A stretch of DNA of 64,000 nucleotides from a bacterium (GCA_004172935.1 SDZD01000007.1:1-64000); one strand, 5' to 3'; numbered from the stretch's first letter, positions 9,488-19,450 are shown. Notes: generated by a model from the letters alone, not told the origin. Made by a program: numbers and translations.

Positions 9488-10378
9488 CTATTCTTCGTCG
9501 GATTCGAGCGCCAATTCTGTGGCAGCTTTTTGCTTTGCTCGCATATCGCGGCGAAATTCGCGGAGCGATTGCCCGTAGAACATACGAAACGAGCGAGAGA
9601 AATGCGCTTCATCGGCGAAGCCCAACGATTTGGCGACGGCGCGGGCGGTGAGTTCGTCGCGCTCCAACATGCGGCGCGCGACTTCGACGCGGGCGCGAGC
9701 GCGAAATCGCGCCGGGGGTTCGCCCGCCCGCTCGGTGAAGCGTTTGCGGAAGTTGTGATAAGACATCCCTACTCCCGTCGATACCCACTCGATTTCCAGA
9801 GGCTCGTTGATGTTGCCTTCGAGCATCCGGCAGGCGTGTTCAAACCAGTCGTCTTCGCGCGGCAAAGCGGGAGTGTCGGCGGTTAGGCGCGATAAAAGAC
9901 CCGCTAAGCGGCACATTTTCTCGGAGCTATCGGCAGCGCTCACCAAACGCGGCGTGTGGGCAATGTCGAGGATTTTCTGGCTCCAAACATCGACGGGGGC
10001 GCCATTGTGAATGGGGCGACGCGGGTCGAGTACACCTGTCACTTGCAGGGTTTGGAACAATGGCCCCTCAAAGTGAACGAACAATTCGCGCCATAGGCCG
10101 TTCGCGGGTGGCCCATAAGAATGGCCGACACCGGGAAAGAGCAACATGCAATCGCCGGGTTTGACGGTGGCGCGGTTGCGGTTGGCATCCTGAAAGGTGC
10201 CCTCGCCTTCGAGCAGATAAATCAACACGTAACAGCCCAAAACGCGCATAGCGTCGGGGGCGATGCCCCGGTGCGTCGCCCATCCAGCGATAGAGATGCG
10301 GCCCAGAGGCGAAGGCACATCGTCGCACTCCCATTCTTCTATGGCAACGGTGCGCTCAAAACGGCGTGGCTTCATCAA
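9488..10378 (-). CDS. AraC-family transcriptional regulator
   Basis: A 296-residue protein with an N-terminal cupin-like sensor (about residues 20-150, VKPGDCMLLFPGVGHSY) and a C-terminal AraC double helix-turn-helix (about 180-285). The second helix region contains AVAKSLGFADEAHFSRSFR followed by GQSLREFRR, the classic signature. It is divergent from the pseudopilin-lipoprotein-GH127 gene group starting at 10581, which makes that group its likely target, probably in response to an arabinose-containing sugar; that link is inference from position. Confidence 0.9.
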   Translation of the reverse strand: MMKPRRFERTVAIEEWECDDVPSPLGRISIAGWATHRGIAPDAMRVLGCYVLIYLLEGEGTFQDANRNRATVKPGDCMLLFPGVGHSYGPPANGLWRELFVHFEGPLFQTLQVTGVLDPRRPIHNGAPVDVWSQKILDIAHTPRLVSAADSSEKMCRLAGLLSRLTADTPALPREDDWFEHACRMLEGNINEPLEIEWVSTGVGMSYHNFRKRFTERAGEPPARFRARARVEVARRMLERDELTARAVAKSLGFADEAHFSRSFRMFYGQSLREFRRDMRAKQKAATELALESDEE

Positions 10379-10580
10379 TATTCCCTCAGAAAGAACAAGT
10401 TCGACTGCCTTAAAAGTGCAAAGTTGCCCGTTAAAACCGTTTCTTCTCTCAAATTATTCAAGTCTTTGGTCATATCAAACAAATTTTCCAGTGAGTCCAA
10501 GCCCTGCGAGGGGTATATTTCATCATCGCCCAAATCTGAACGCACTTTCCCATTTGAGGCGTTTGTAAAGGAACAGTCCG

Positions 10581-11369
10581 ATGAAAATATCCTCACCACT
10601 TTGCGCCCGTCCTTCTCGTTTTGCCTTTACCCTTATCGAGCTTCTGGTAGTCATCGCAATTATAGCGATTCTGGCGGCGATTCTGTTTCCTGTCTTCGCC
10701 AGAGCGCGCGAAAATGCTCGCAAGGCTTCGTGCCAGAGCAACCTCAAGCAGTTGGGTCTGGGCATCCTGCAATATCAACAGGATTACGACGAGAGCTTTT
10801 TGACCGACTGGGATGGCGCGGCATCTTATCGCCAGCACCTTCAGCCCTACCTAAAAAGTATTCAAATATGGCGTTGCCCCTCGAACCCACTCAACGCCAA
10901 AAATGGCGACAATGGCACGATTGACCCCGCCGCCGATACACAGGCGCGCTATGTGTCGTACTCGGCTAACCCGCGCTTAGTTGTACCGAACTGGTCAGGT
11001 TCGGCGCCTCCTAAAACGGCCTTCATCCAAATGCCATCACAGAAGATTATTCTCGGTGAGTGTTTCACAGGATGGAGCTACATGTATCCCGACTGGGTAT
11101 CGCCCGGTAACACCGGTATCCAATCATTTGGCTTTGCGGGACACCTGAGCATGTGGAACTGCCTGTTCGTGGATGGGCACGTTAAGTCGATGAAACCAAC
11201 AGCGACTGGCACCCCGGTCAACATGTGGGGCACCATGACCGATAATATGGGTGGCGGCGACTGCGACACATCGGCAAGCGCGAGAATGTACGCAGGCGGC
11301 ATTAACTGCGATCAGGTTTCGGTGGGGCAACTCAATGGTCTGGCAGCACTTCAGGCCAAATACAACTAA
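10581..11369 (+). CDS. DUF1559-type pseudopilin next to GH127 genes
   Basis: A 262-residue pseudopilin. The leader ends RFA and mature protein would begin FTLIE, so position -1 is Ala15 instead of the usual Gly, with Glu20 at +5. The helix and [12 protein letters not shown] block are followed by a variable middle and the [11 protein letters not shown] motif. An AAAGGA ribosome-binding site lies 8 bases before ATG. The small lipoprotein gene begins 3 bases after the stop, so the two are co-transcribed; the GH127 pair follows. Confidence 0.88.
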   Translation: MKISSPLCARPSRFAFTLIELLVVIAIIAILAAILFPVFARARENARKASCQSNLKQLGLGILQYQQDYDESFLTDWDGAASYRQHLQPYLKSIQIWRCPSNPLNAKNGDNGTIDPAADTQARYVSYSANPRLVVPNWSGSAPPKTAFIQMPSQKIILGECFTGWSYMYPDWVSPGNTGIQSFGFAGHLSMWNCLFVDGHVKSMKPTATGTPVNMWGTMTDNMGGGDCDTSASARMYAGGINCDQVSVGQLNGLAALQAKYN

Positions 11370-11372
11370 GCC

Positions 11373-11561
11373 ATGAGTCGCATTTTAAAAGCTCTATTAG
11401 TAGGAACATGCCTGTTTATTGGAGGCTGCACTAAAGCGCCTCCAGCGCCCGACCCAGCGCAAGTCCCCGTCGCACAACAAATCGACTCGATTCAAAAAGA
11501 CCCATCGCTGACAGCAGAGCAAAAACAGCAAAAGATTCAGGCTCTGCAACAGGGCAAATAA
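11373..11561 (+). CDS. Small lipoprotein
   Basis: A 62-residue protein with a lipoprotein signal: basic N-terminus, hydrophobic core and lipobox IGGC with Cys19 as the lipidated residue. The rest (about 40 residues) is Pro/Ala-rich and then a Gln/Lys-rich helix (TAEQKQQKIQALQQGK). No known family. It sits 3 bases behind a pseudopilin gene and before a terminator, so it may assist assembly of that pseudopilin; that is a guess from position. Confidence 0.75.
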   Translation: MSRILKALLVGTCLFIGGCTKAPPAPDPAQVPVAQQIDSIQKDPSLTAEQKQQKIQALQQGK

Positions 11562-11568
11562 CTAATCC

Positions 11569-11607
11569 TACCCCGGTGACTCCAACCAGTGACCGGGGTA
11601 CTTTTTC
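11569..11607 (+). terminator. Terminator between lipoprotein and GH127 gene
   Basis: Stem TACCCCGGT / ACCGGGGTA followed by CTTTTTCTT. The start codon of the GH127 gene follows almost at once, leaving no room for a promoter after the hairpin, so it may be partly read through. Confidence 0.7.
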
Positions 11608-11610
11608 TTG

Positions 11611-13947
11611 ATGTTTTCCACGTCTACTTCCGTTTCATCGCTCGTTCCACTTCGCGCTCGCCCTTTTCCGCTCGATTGTGTCCGCCTACTCAGCGGCCCT
11701 TTCAAACACGCTCAGGAACTCGACCGCAAATACCTGCACTTCCTTGAGGCCGACCGCTTTTTGCACCTGTTCCGCGCCAACGCGGGCCTCGAACCCAAAG
11801 GCGAGATTTATGGGGGATGGGAATCGCGCGGAGTGGCCGGTCAAACACTGGGGCATTTCGTGTCGGCGCTGGCGCAGATGAGCGCTGCGACAGGTGATGA
11901 AGCCCTTAGTGAAAAGCTCGATTACATTGTTCATGAGTTGGCGGAATGTCAAGCAACCAATGGCAACGGTTACATCGGAGCTATTCCCGATGGCGCGCGC
12001 ATCTGGAGCGAAATCGCAAGTGGCGATGTGCGAGCTTCGGGATTCGATCTCAATGGAGGCTGGGTGCCGTGGTACACGCTCCATAAGCTGTTTGCAGGGC
12101 TATTTGACGCTTATGTTATCGCAGGTAATGAACTGGCATTCGCTGTGTTGCTGCGCCTGTGCGATTGGGCCATCGCCACAACAGCGAACCTGAACGAAGA
12201 AGATTGGCAAGCGATGTTGCGCAGCGAACATGGCGGCATGAACGAAGTTCTGGCCGATGTGTACGCACTTACAGGTGAAGAGAAGTACCTGGAACTGGCT
12301 CAGAAGTTCTATCACCGTGCCGTTTTGGAACCGCTGGCGAACGGACTCGATGAACTCGATGGCAAACACGCCAATACCCAGATTCCCAAAGTGATTGGGC
12401 TGGCGCGTCTGTATGAACTTACGGGTGATGAATCGCTGGCGCACACGGCCAAATTCTTCTGGGAAAACGTGGTCAATGAGCGCAGCTATGTCATCGGGGG
12501 TAACTCTGACCGCGAGCATTTCTTCCCGCCCAGCGAAACCCCGGCGCACCTTTCGGCAGAAACCGCCGAAACCTGCAATACCTACAATTTGCTGAAGCTA
12601 TCGGCACATCTGTTCGCGTGGGAGCCAAACGCGCGCTATTTCGATTTCTATGAGCGCGCGCAGTGGAACCACATTCTCGGCTCGATTGACCACGAGGGAT
12701 GTGGCTGCGGAGGCTTCAATTACCTCAATCCGCTCGAAGGCGGGCACTTCAAAACCTATTCACACCCCACCGATGCCTTCTGGTGTTGTGTTGGGACTGG
12801 ACTCGAAAACCACGCGCGAACGGGCGAGAACATCTTTTCGTGTGGAGACGGCCAACTCTGGTTGAACTCGTTTATCGCGTGCGAAGTTGACTGGCGCGAA
12901 GCGCGCGTGCAACTGACACAGCAAACGCTGTTTCCACGCGAAAGCACCACAACGATTAGTTTCGGATGCGAACAGCCGACCACATTCGCCTTCCATGTGC
13001 GCCATCCGCACTGGTCGAAGACGCTTAGCGTCGAATTGAATGGGCAAGCGATAGAGCTTGGCTCGGCTCCCGGCTCTTATGCGACCATCGAACGCGAATG
13101 GCGGGATGGCGATGCTTTGACGCTGCATTTGGAGCCACAGCTTTCTCTGGAGTATTTGCGTGGCAGCTCCGACAAAGCCGCTTTCCTTTATGGACCTATC
13201 GTGTTGGCGGGCGATTTAGGGCGCGAAGGTATGGAGGGATTGGAGCTTTATTCGAGCGACCAATTGCGCTTTTTGCATTTGCCACGTCCCGAATTGCCCG
13301 TTGTCGTTTCGGATGAGAGGCCACTTTCTCGGCTTGAAAAACGCGGCGACCAATTCGTGCTAAATGCGCGCAGTAGCGACGGGACGCAAAGCCTCGAAGT
13401 ACCGATGATGGCATATTATCTGGCCCACCATCGGCGCTATATGGTGTATTTCGGCGTTTACGATTCGGCAGCGTGGCAACAGTACGAGAGCCACCAACGC
13501 GCCGCCGAAGAGCGCAAGCGCGATGAGGCGCTACGCACCCTTGATACCTACCACCCCGTCGAACAACAAAGCGAGGTTGACCACCAACTGCAAAGCGAAG
13601 GTTCGCGCACTGGAGAGAACTACGCCGATGTGTGGCGCGATGCTTTCAATGGCGGATTCTTTTCGTTCACACTGCGCGTCGATTCCAACGCAGCAAACGA
13701 ATTGCGCGTCCGTTACTGGGGAAGCGATTCGGGGCGCACATTCGGTATTTTTGTGGACGATGAACTTCTGGTGACACAGGAATTGTTCGGCAAACCCGTG
13801 AACGCCTTTTTCGAAGCCAGTTACTTTATTCCGCTTTCGATGACGCAAAGTAAAACGCAAGTTCGCGTTCGTTTCCAATCGTGCCCCGGCAACGTTGCGG
13901 GCGGTATTTATGGCGCGCGGATGCTGCGCGCCGCGACGACATCATGA
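11611..13947 (+). CDS. GH127 beta-L-arabinofuranosidase, cytoplasmic type
   Basis: A 778-residue glycoside hydrolase family 127 (DUF1680) enzyme, expected to release L-arabinofuranose from beta-linked arabino-oligosaccharides. The zinc and nucleophile residues known from Bifidobacterium HypBA1 are present: E320-T-C322 (in AETCNTYNLLKL) and the Cys pair C392-C393 in FWCCVGTG. The N-terminal PLDCVRLLSGPFK and GWESRGVAGQTLGHF blocks are typical. No signal peptide is seen, so it should act on imported sugars. ATG at 11611 was chosen; a TTG just before it is unlikely. The stop overlaps the next start by 4 bases (ATGA). Confidence 0.9.
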   Translation: MFSTSTSVSSLVPLRARPFPLDCVRLLSGPFKHAQELDRKYLHFLEADRFLHLFRANAGLEPKGEIYGGWESRGVAGQTLGHFVSALAQMSAATGDEALSEKLDYIVHELAECQATNGNGYIGAIPDGARIWSEIASGDVRASGFDLNGGWVPWYTLHKLFAGLFDAYVIAGNELAFAVLLRLCDWAIATTANLNEEDWQAMLRSEHGGMNEVLADVYALTGEEKYLELAQKFYHRAVLEPLANGLDELDGKHANTQIPKVIGLARLYELTGDESLAHTAKFFWENVVNERSYVIGGNSDREHFFPPSETPAHLSAETAETCNTYNLLKLSAHLFAWEPNARYFDFYERAQWNHILGSIDHEGCGCGGFNYLNPLEGGHFKTYSHPTDAFWCCVGTGLENHARTGENIFSCGDGQLWLNSFIACEVDWREARVQLTQQTLFPRESTTTISFGCEQPTTFAFHVRHPHWSKTLSVELNGQAIELGSAPGSYATIEREWRDGDALTLHLEPQLSLEYLRGSSDKAAFLYGPIVLAGDLGREGMEGLELYSSDQLRFLHLPRPELPVVVSDERPLSRLEKRGDQFVLNARSSDGTQSLEVPMMAYYLAHHRRYMVYFGVYDSAAWQQYESHQRAAEERKRDEALRTLDTYHPVEQQSEVDHQLQSEGSRTGENYADVWRDAFNGGFFSFTLRVDSNAANELRVRYWGSDSGRTFGIFVDDELLVTQELFGKPVNAFFEASYFIPLSMTQSKTQVRVRFQSCPGNVAGGIYGARMLRAATTS

Positions 13948-16364
13948 AAACCCACTCACTTGTAGCCGCCTTCATCGCGGCGAATGCAGTCGGAGTTGCA
14001 GGCTGCGCTCAGGCTGAAAGCGTCCCCTCCAAAGGAAATTCATTGCCACTTTCCAATTCCGTTCAATCGCGCGAGAAGATTGCGTCGGTAGTGACTCAAC
14101 AAGCGACTTTTTTCCCCCTCAGCGACGTTCAATTGCTCGATAGCCCCTTCAAAAAGGCGCAGGAAATCGACCGAAAATACCTGCTATCGCTCGATCCCGA
14201 CCGACTGGTGGCGGAAATGCGTAAAGTCGCGGGCTTACCGACTAACTCCAAACAGTACGACGGTTGGGAGCGCGGGGGATCGGGTATAGTCGGTCATTAC
14301 TTAAGTGGATTGAGTTATATGTTTGCGACTACAGGCGACCCGCAAATCAAACAAAAGCTCGATTACACCGTAGGCCAAATAGCTCAGTGCCAGGCGGCCA
14401 CACCTGATGGCGGCGTGTATTCGTATGGCTACGACAAGAATGAGTGGTTCGCGAAATTGAAGCAGGGAGTCGTGGTTCGCCACAACGTGAATGCGTGGTA
14501 TGTGATGCATAAAACGCTGGCGGGCATTCGCGACGCCTACCTTCAGGCTGGCAACCAACAGGCACTCGCGGTTTTGAAGCGAACGGGCGAATGGGCGCTT
14601 GAGGTGACAGCCAAACTCACAGATGAACAGTGGCAAGCGATGTTAGACCCCGAACATGGTGGGCCGCATGAAGTCTTCGCCGACTTATATGCCATCACAG
14701 GCGAGAAGAAGTACCTCGACTTAGCGCACCACTTCAACCACGAGAAGGTCATCGTGCCGCTTTCCAAAAGCGACGACAGGGCCATTTATGGGCGCCACGC
14801 CAACTCGGAACTCGCCAAATTTGTGGGATATGAGCGCGTATACGAACTATCGGGCGACAATCTCGATGGTGATGCGGCGCGCAACTTCTGGAACGAAATC
14901 GTGACTCGCCACACATGGGCGAATAATGGCAACGGACAGTGGGAACACTTCTTCGACCCGTCGCTATTTCCTGAGCAGACGGTGGAAAACTGCGGCCCGG
15001 AGTCGTGCAACACCTACAACATGCTCAAGTTATCGGGCAAATTGTGGTCGCTCACTCCCGATGCCAAATACATGGACTACGCCGAGGGTGCGCTACTGAA
15101 CGGCATTCTGACGACCCAATTGGAAGGTGCCGAGGGTGAAGGGGCATTCGTGTATTACACCTCGATGCGCCCCGACCACTACCGTTCTTTTTCGCGCCCG
15201 TTTGATTCGTTCTGGTGTTGCGTTGGGACAGGCATGGAAAACCACGGCAAATACGGCGAGATGATTTACGCCCACGCGCCGGGGAAGCTGTGGGTGAACC
15301 TGTTCATCCCCTCGAAGTTGACATGGCGCGAACAAGGTCTAACCCTGACTCAGACCACCAAATACCCCGAAGAGGGGCGTACAATTCTCACCGTTTCGAC
15401 GGCCAAGCCGCAATCATTGGCACTTTCGATTCGTGTGCCTCACTGGGTCAAAAGCGGCGCTTTCAAAGTGAGCATCAATGGAACGGTGCAAAAAGTGACG
15501 GCACAACCGGGGGGCTATGCAACGCTCACCCGCAACTGGAAAAATGGCGATAAAGTGGAAGTCGTGTTGCCGATGACGGCGCGCGTTCAGGGCTTGCCAG
15601 TGGGCAAAGGCTATGGCGCGGTGTTCTACGGGCCAACCCTGTTGGTGGGGCAAGGCGACCAGAGCGGCTTGAAGCACGACGACTATTTCGCGGGTGGCCA
15701 GCCTCAAGAAGTGCTGCAACTGGCGCGCAAACAGGTGCCACTCGATAAAACCCCTACTTTGATTGGCACTCCGCAAGAAGTCGTGGCACGCTTGAAACCC
15801 ATCGCAGGGCAGCCGTTGAATTTTTCGCTCGATGCCGGGCACAATCAGGGCACGGTGCGCCTCGCGCCGTTCTATCACACCTTTTTGAAGCGCTACACGG
15901 TGTATTTCCCGACGGCAACCAGCCAGGAGTTCACCGCTCAAAAGGCCGAGCGCGCGGCACTGTTAGCGCGCACTCTCGATGAGGTTCAACCCGGCGTCAC
16001 GGCGTCGGAAACGGCGCATAACTTCCGGGGAGAGAAGTCGGGGACAGACAATATCAAGTGGCGCGACGCAGCCAGCGGCGGCTTCATCTCGTATGATTTG
16101 AAGTCGGACCCGAACGCCCCGCTCGATTTGCTTTTGACGTACTGGGGCGCCGATGCGGGACGCAACTTCGATGTGTTAATTGATGGGCAAGTGGTGGGTA
16201 GCGAAGCACTGCGCGGCGAGGGAGGAAGCAAACCAGTGAACCGAACCTATCAACTAACGAAGGAGCTAACGAGCGGCAAAAACAAGCTGACGCTGAGGCT
16301 GCAACCGAAAGAGGGTTCGACGGCAGGCGGCCTGTTTGGCGTCAAGTTAATGAAGAGAAATTAG
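13944..16364 (+). CDS. GH127 beta-L-arabinofuranosidase, predicted lipoprotein
   Basis: An 806-residue second GH127 enzyme in tandem. The signal MKTHSLVAAFIAANAV leads to lipobox VAGC with Cys21, so it is probably membrane-anchored outside the cytoplasm. Catalytic features are E353-S-C355 (ESCNTYNMLKL) and C425-C426 (FWCCVGTG). It aligns with the upstream enzyme along its whole length (QLLDSPFKKAQEIDRKYLL matches its start). The start is the ATG inside the ATGA overlap at 13944; an upstream in-frame extension would lie in the previous gene and break the signal peptide. Division of labour with the cytoplasmic copy is likely. Confidence 0.9.
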   Translation: MKTHSLVAAFIAANAVGVAGCAQAESVPSKGNSLPLSNSVQSREKIASVVTQQATFFPLSDVQLLDSPFKKAQEIDRKYLLSLDPDRLVAEMRKVAGLPTNSKQYDGWERGGSGIVGHYLSGLSYMFATTGDPQIKQKLDYTVGQIAQCQAATPDGGVYSYGYDKNEWFAKLKQGVVVRHNVNAWYVMHKTLAGIRDAYLQAGNQQALAVLKRTGEWALEVTAKLTDEQWQAMLDPEHGGPHEVFADLYAITGEKKYLDLAHHFNHEKVIVPLSKSDDRAIYGRHANSELAKFVGYERVYELSGDNLDGDAARNFWNEIVTRHTWANNGNGQWEHFFDPSLFPEQTVENCGPESCNTYNMLKLSGKLWSLTPDAKYMDYAEGALLNGILTTQLEGAEGEGAFVYYTSMRPDHYRSFSRPFDSFWCCVGTGMENHGKYGEMIYAHAPGKLWVNLFIPSKLTWREQGLTLTQTTKYPEEGRTILTVSTAKPQSLALSIRVPHWVKSGAFKVSINGTVQKVTAQPGGYATLTRNWKNGDKVEVVLPMTARVQGLPVGKGYGAVFYGPTLLVGQGDQSGLKHDDYFAGGQPQEVLQLARKQVPLDKTPTLIGTPQEVVARLKPIAGQPLNFSLDAGHNQGTVRLAPFYHTFLKRYTVYFPTATSQEFTAQKAERAALLARTLDEVQPGVTASETAHNFRGEKSGTDNIKWRDAASGGFISYDLKSDPNAPLDLLLTYWGADAGRNFDVLIDGQVVGSEALRGEGGSKPVNRTYQLTKELTSGKNKLTLRLQPKEGSTAGGLFGVKLMKRN

Positions 16365-16420
16365 CTCAAAATTCATTGGCGGGGCGACACGAAGTTCGTC
16401 CCGCCATCACACTTGCATTG

Positions 16421-17725
16421 ATGCGTTACACCCGCTTGCCAGCCTCGGTTTTCGAGGCGAATCGCGCACGCCTTTCGGCCATGTTGCCCGAAGGCGCCCT
16501 CGCCATCGTTTCCGCCAACGATGTCATGCCCACCAATGCCGACGGCACGATGGGCTTCGTCCAAAACTCGGATTTGTACTATCTGACAGGTGTTGACCAA
16601 GAGGAGACAGTGCTCGTGCTGTTCCCTTCGGCACGCGACCCCAAAAAGCGCGCCATTTTGTTCGTGCGCGAGACAAGCGAACTCATCGCCATCTGGGAAG
16701 GCGCGAAACTGACCAAAGCCGAGGCGCGCGAGGTAACGGGTATCGAGACGATTTATTGGACAAGCGATTTAGATCGTCATCTGCGCGACTTGCTGTTCGA
16801 AGCCGATACCATTTATCTGAATCTGAACCAGCATCTACGCGCCGCCAGCGATGTGCAGACCCGCGAGCGTCGCTTAGTCGATGAAATTCGCCGCGATTAC
16901 CCATTGCATCCGCTCAAGAAATTGGCACCGATGCTGTATGGCCTTCGCATGGTCAAGTCGCCCGAAGAGTTGGAAGCTCTCCGCGAAGCAACCCGCACAA
17001 CCGACGCCGGATTCCGCCGCTTGCTTGCTTTCGTGAAGCCAGGTGTGCAGGAATTCGAGGTCGAAGCCGAAATGATGCACGAGTATCTGCGTCGTCGTTC
17101 GCGCGGCTTCAGCTATCCGCCCATCATCGCATCAGGCAAAAATGCTTGCGTGCTGCACTATGTCGAGAATAATGCCACCTGCGAAGATGGAGACCTATTG
17201 CTGCTCGACTGCGCCGCCGAATACGCCAACTATCGCTCGGACATGACGCGCACCATTCCGGTCAACGGCAAGTTCACCGAGCGCCAACGCGCGGTTTATG
17301 ATGCGGTGCTACGCATCTTGAAGTTCACCGTCACTCAACTTCGCCCCGGCGTGTTGCCCAAAGAGGTGCAAAAAGCCGTCGAGAAGGAGATGGAGAACGA
17401 ACTCATCGGTTTGGGCTTAGTGAAGGAAGAGGAACGCGCAACCGACGACTACTTCGAGCGCGGCGAAGGCAAACCCGCATTCCGCAACTACTTCATGCAC
17501 GGCGTTTCGCACCAGATCGGTATCGACGTTCACGATGTGAATTTGCCGTGGGTGCCACTGGCTGTCAACATGATCGTCACCGTCGAACCGGGCATTTATA
17601 TCCGCGAGGAGAATTTGGCTGTTCGTCTGGAGAATCTCATCGTTATCGGCGAAACCGAAAACGAGGACATGATGGCGAACACCCCACTGGAAGCCGACGA
17701 AATCGAAGCGTTGATGAACGCTTAG
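16421..17725 (+). CDS. Xaa-Pro aminopeptidase (M24B metallopeptidase)
   Basis: A 434-residue enzyme removing N-terminal residues that precede proline. The N-terminal creatinase-like domain covers about residues 1-150 (LYYLTGVDQEETVLVL), and the pita-bread catalytic domain follows. All five metal ligands can be placed: D263 (LLDCAAEY), D274 (SDMTRT), H360 (MHGVSHQIG), E389 (TVEPGIYI) and E404 (RLENLIVI). The ATG at 16421 fits the family start MRYTRLPASVFEANR; the in-frame TTG 45 bases upstream would add a non-family extension. No ribosome-binding site is evident. Confidence 0.9.
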   Translation: MRYTRLPASVFEANRARLSAMLPEGALAIVSANDVMPTNADGTMGFVQNSDLYYLTGVDQEETVLVLFPSARDPKKRAILFVRETSELIAIWEGAKLTKAEAREVTGIETIYWTSDLDRHLRDLLFEADTIYLNLNQHLRAASDVQTRERRLVDEIRRDYPLHPLKKLAPMLYGLRMVKSPEELEALREATRTTDAGFRRLLAFVKPGVQEFEVEAEMMHEYLRRRSRGFSYPPIIASGKNACVLHYVENNATCEDGDLLLLDCAAEYANYRSDMTRTIPVNGKFTERQRAVYDAVLRILKFTVTQLRPGVLPKEVQKAVEKEMENELIGLGLVKEEERATDDYFERGEGKPAFRNYFMHGVSHQIGIDVHDVNLPWVPLAVNMIVTVEPGIYIREENLAVRLENLIVIGETENEDMMANTPLEADEIEALMNA

Positions 17726-17764
17726 TTTTTTGGACTCCACCATTTGTAGTGGGTGAATAACTGA

Positions 17765-17801
17765 AGAAAAGGGCGCTTTTGAACAAGAGCGTCCTTTTCT
17801 T
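17765..17801 (+). terminator. Rho-independent terminator of the aminopeptidase gene
   Basis: Stem GAAAAGGGCGCTTTT / AAGAGCGTCCTTTTC with a short loop, followed by TTATAT. Confidence 0.8.
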
Positions 17802-17893
17802 ATATCTATAGAAATTTCCGAGTGGAACTTATCTATTTCTAGTGATAAAATTGTATGGAATTAGCTATGAGAACTTTAACAGAGGAGTTCCCG

Positions 17894-18619
17894 ATGTACC
17901 TATCTTCCAGTCCACGTAAAGCTTTTACTTTGATAGAGCTTCTCGTTGTTATTGCGATCATCGCTTTGTTGGCGGCAATCTTGTTCCCGGTTTTCTCGCG
18001 TGCTCGTGAGCAAGCACGACGCGCGTCCTGTAGCTCTAATCTGCGTCAAATCGGTTTGGGCATGATGCAATACACACAGGATTACGATGAGTATTTGCCG
18101 CCCAACGAGACTCGCCCTGCGACTAGAGCCGAGACACGCTGCATATTCGAGCTTATCCAGCCCTATATCAAAAGCACTCAGATCTATATTTGCCCCTCGT
18201 CATCGGCAACGGCACAAATTAACGTCTACAACGAGATTGCACGCCTGAAAACGAGCTACGCCCTCAATATCATCTACTATGCGGACACCAACGAAAATAT
18301 GTTCGCCTGGGATACGGGCACTAAAACGCTGGCTTCCATAGACGACACAGTGGGAACGGTGTTTATGGGTGATTCGACACCTTCGGGAACCGGAGTCGAA
18401 CCCGATTGGAACTGGGAAGTTCTGGAAGCGACCTCCACTTTTTATCCGACTCAGCCCGCCACATTCGGCTCAACCCGACAGGGACGCTTCGAGTTTCGCC
18501 ATAGCGAGGGCTGCAACTTCGTGTTTATGGATGGACATGTGAAGTGGTTGAATAAAGGAGCCGTAGGCGCGAAATCGGCGGCGGACAAATATAAGATTTT
18601 CACGCGCACGCTCGATTAA
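17894..18619 (+). CDS. DUF1559-type pseudopilin
   Basis: A 241-residue pseudopilin. Leader [10 protein letters not shown] then FTLIE gives Ala10 at -1 and Glu15 at mature +5. The block [16 protein letters not shown] and the late [12 protein letters not shown] identify the DUF1559 family. The ATG at 17894 is preceded by a good GAGGAG ribosome-binding site 7 bases upstream, which decides against the in-frame ATG at 17855. It stands alone between the aminopeptidase terminator and a methyltransferase gene. Confidence 0.88.
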   Translation: MYLSSSPRKAFTLIELLVVIAIIALLAAILFPVFSRAREQARRASCSSNLRQIGLGMMQYTQDYDEYLPPNETRPATRAETRCIFELIQPYIKSTQIYICPSSSATAQINVYNEIARLKTSYALNIIYYADTNENMFAWDTGTKTLASIDDTVGTVFMGDSTPSGTGVEPDWNWEVLEATSTFYPTQPATFGSTRQGRFEFRHSEGCNFVFMDGHVKWLNKGAVGAKSAADKYKIFTRTLD

Positions 18620-18705
18620 CTCAGAACGGTTCTACAAAGGGCTAAGGGCGCGTTTTCTGAACTCCGACTTCATGGAATTAAACTCGTAGCTCATCCGAGT
18701 TTTCT

Positions 18706-19389
18706 ATGAAATTGAATACGGTTGTGCCTTGGGGCCGCTCTCTGGACGAGTACAAAATGATGTTTGACCTCTCGGAATCGGATTTGAAGAAGTCGATTCT
18801 GGGATGCGGCGATGGGCCAGCCAGCTTTAATAGCGAAGTGACCGCAGCAGGGGGTCATGTCATTTCGATTGACCCGCTGTACGCTTTTTCGGCGGAGGAT
18901 ATACAGGGGCGAATCGAGGAGACGCATAAAAGCATCGTCTCGCAGATGAAGCAAAATTTGCAGCGCTATGTGTGGACTCAGTTCAAAGACCCCGACGATT
19001 TGGGGCGCGCCCGATTGGAAGTGATGCGCGTCTTCTTGCAGGATTTCGAGAAGGGGCTTACCGAAGGGCGCTATCTGACCGAAGCGTTGCCTTCGCTTTC
19101 GTTCGCGGAGAACCAATTCGAGTTGTGCCTGTGTTCGCACCTATTGTTTCTGTTTTCGGAGCAATTCTCGTTGGAATTTCACATCGAATCGATTCAAGAA
19201 CTGCTGCGGGTTGGCTCGGAGGTGCGCATTTTCCCGATTATGGGGCTAAATTGCCAGATTTCGCCCTATCTGGAGCCTGTGCAACAGCATTTTCGCGAAC
19301 GGGGTTACAGCGCCGAGGTGGTTCAAGTCGATTATGAGGTTCAACGCGATGGCAATTATATGCTTTGCCTGAAAGGGCAAGAAGCCTAA
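18706..19389 (+). CDS. Class I SAM-dependent methyltransferase-like protein
   Basis: A 227-residue protein. Residues 31-38 give motif I (ILGCGDGP), with Asp56 in SIDP at the end of the second strand, as in Rossmann-type methyltransferases. A later FELCLCSHLLFLF fits the strand that follows the active site, and RVGSEVRIFPI fits strand 5. The middle (about 60-130) is helical. The substrate is unknown. ATG at 18706. A terminator follows directly, so it is a single gene. Confidence 0.75.
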   Translation: MKLNTVVPWGRSLDEYKMMFDLSESDLKKSILGCGDGPASFNSEVTAAGGHVISIDPLYAFSAEDIQGRIEETHKSIVSQMKQNLQRYVWTQFKDPDDLGRARLEVMRVFLQDFEKGLTEGRYLTEALPSLSFAENQFELCLCSHLLFLFSEQFSLEFHIESIQELLRVGSEVRIFPIMGLNCQISPYLEPVQQHFRERGYSAEVVQVDYEVQRDGNYMLCLKGQEA

Positions 19390-19392
19390 CAA

Positions 19393-19434
19393 CAAAAAGC
19401 CGAATGCAGAACAGAATCTGCATTCGGCTTTTAT
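19393..19434. terminator. Bidirectional terminator
   Basis: Stem AAAAGCCGAATGCAGA / TCTGCATTCGGCTTTT between convergent genes. Confidence 0.9.
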
Positions 19435-19450
19435 GTTTTGCCTCGACGGC

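Noticed and set aside
13881..13943. Upstream extension of the second GH127 protein
   Set aside because: It is out-of-frame coding of the first GH127 gene and would destroy the lipoprotein signal; the ATGA overlap gives the natural start.
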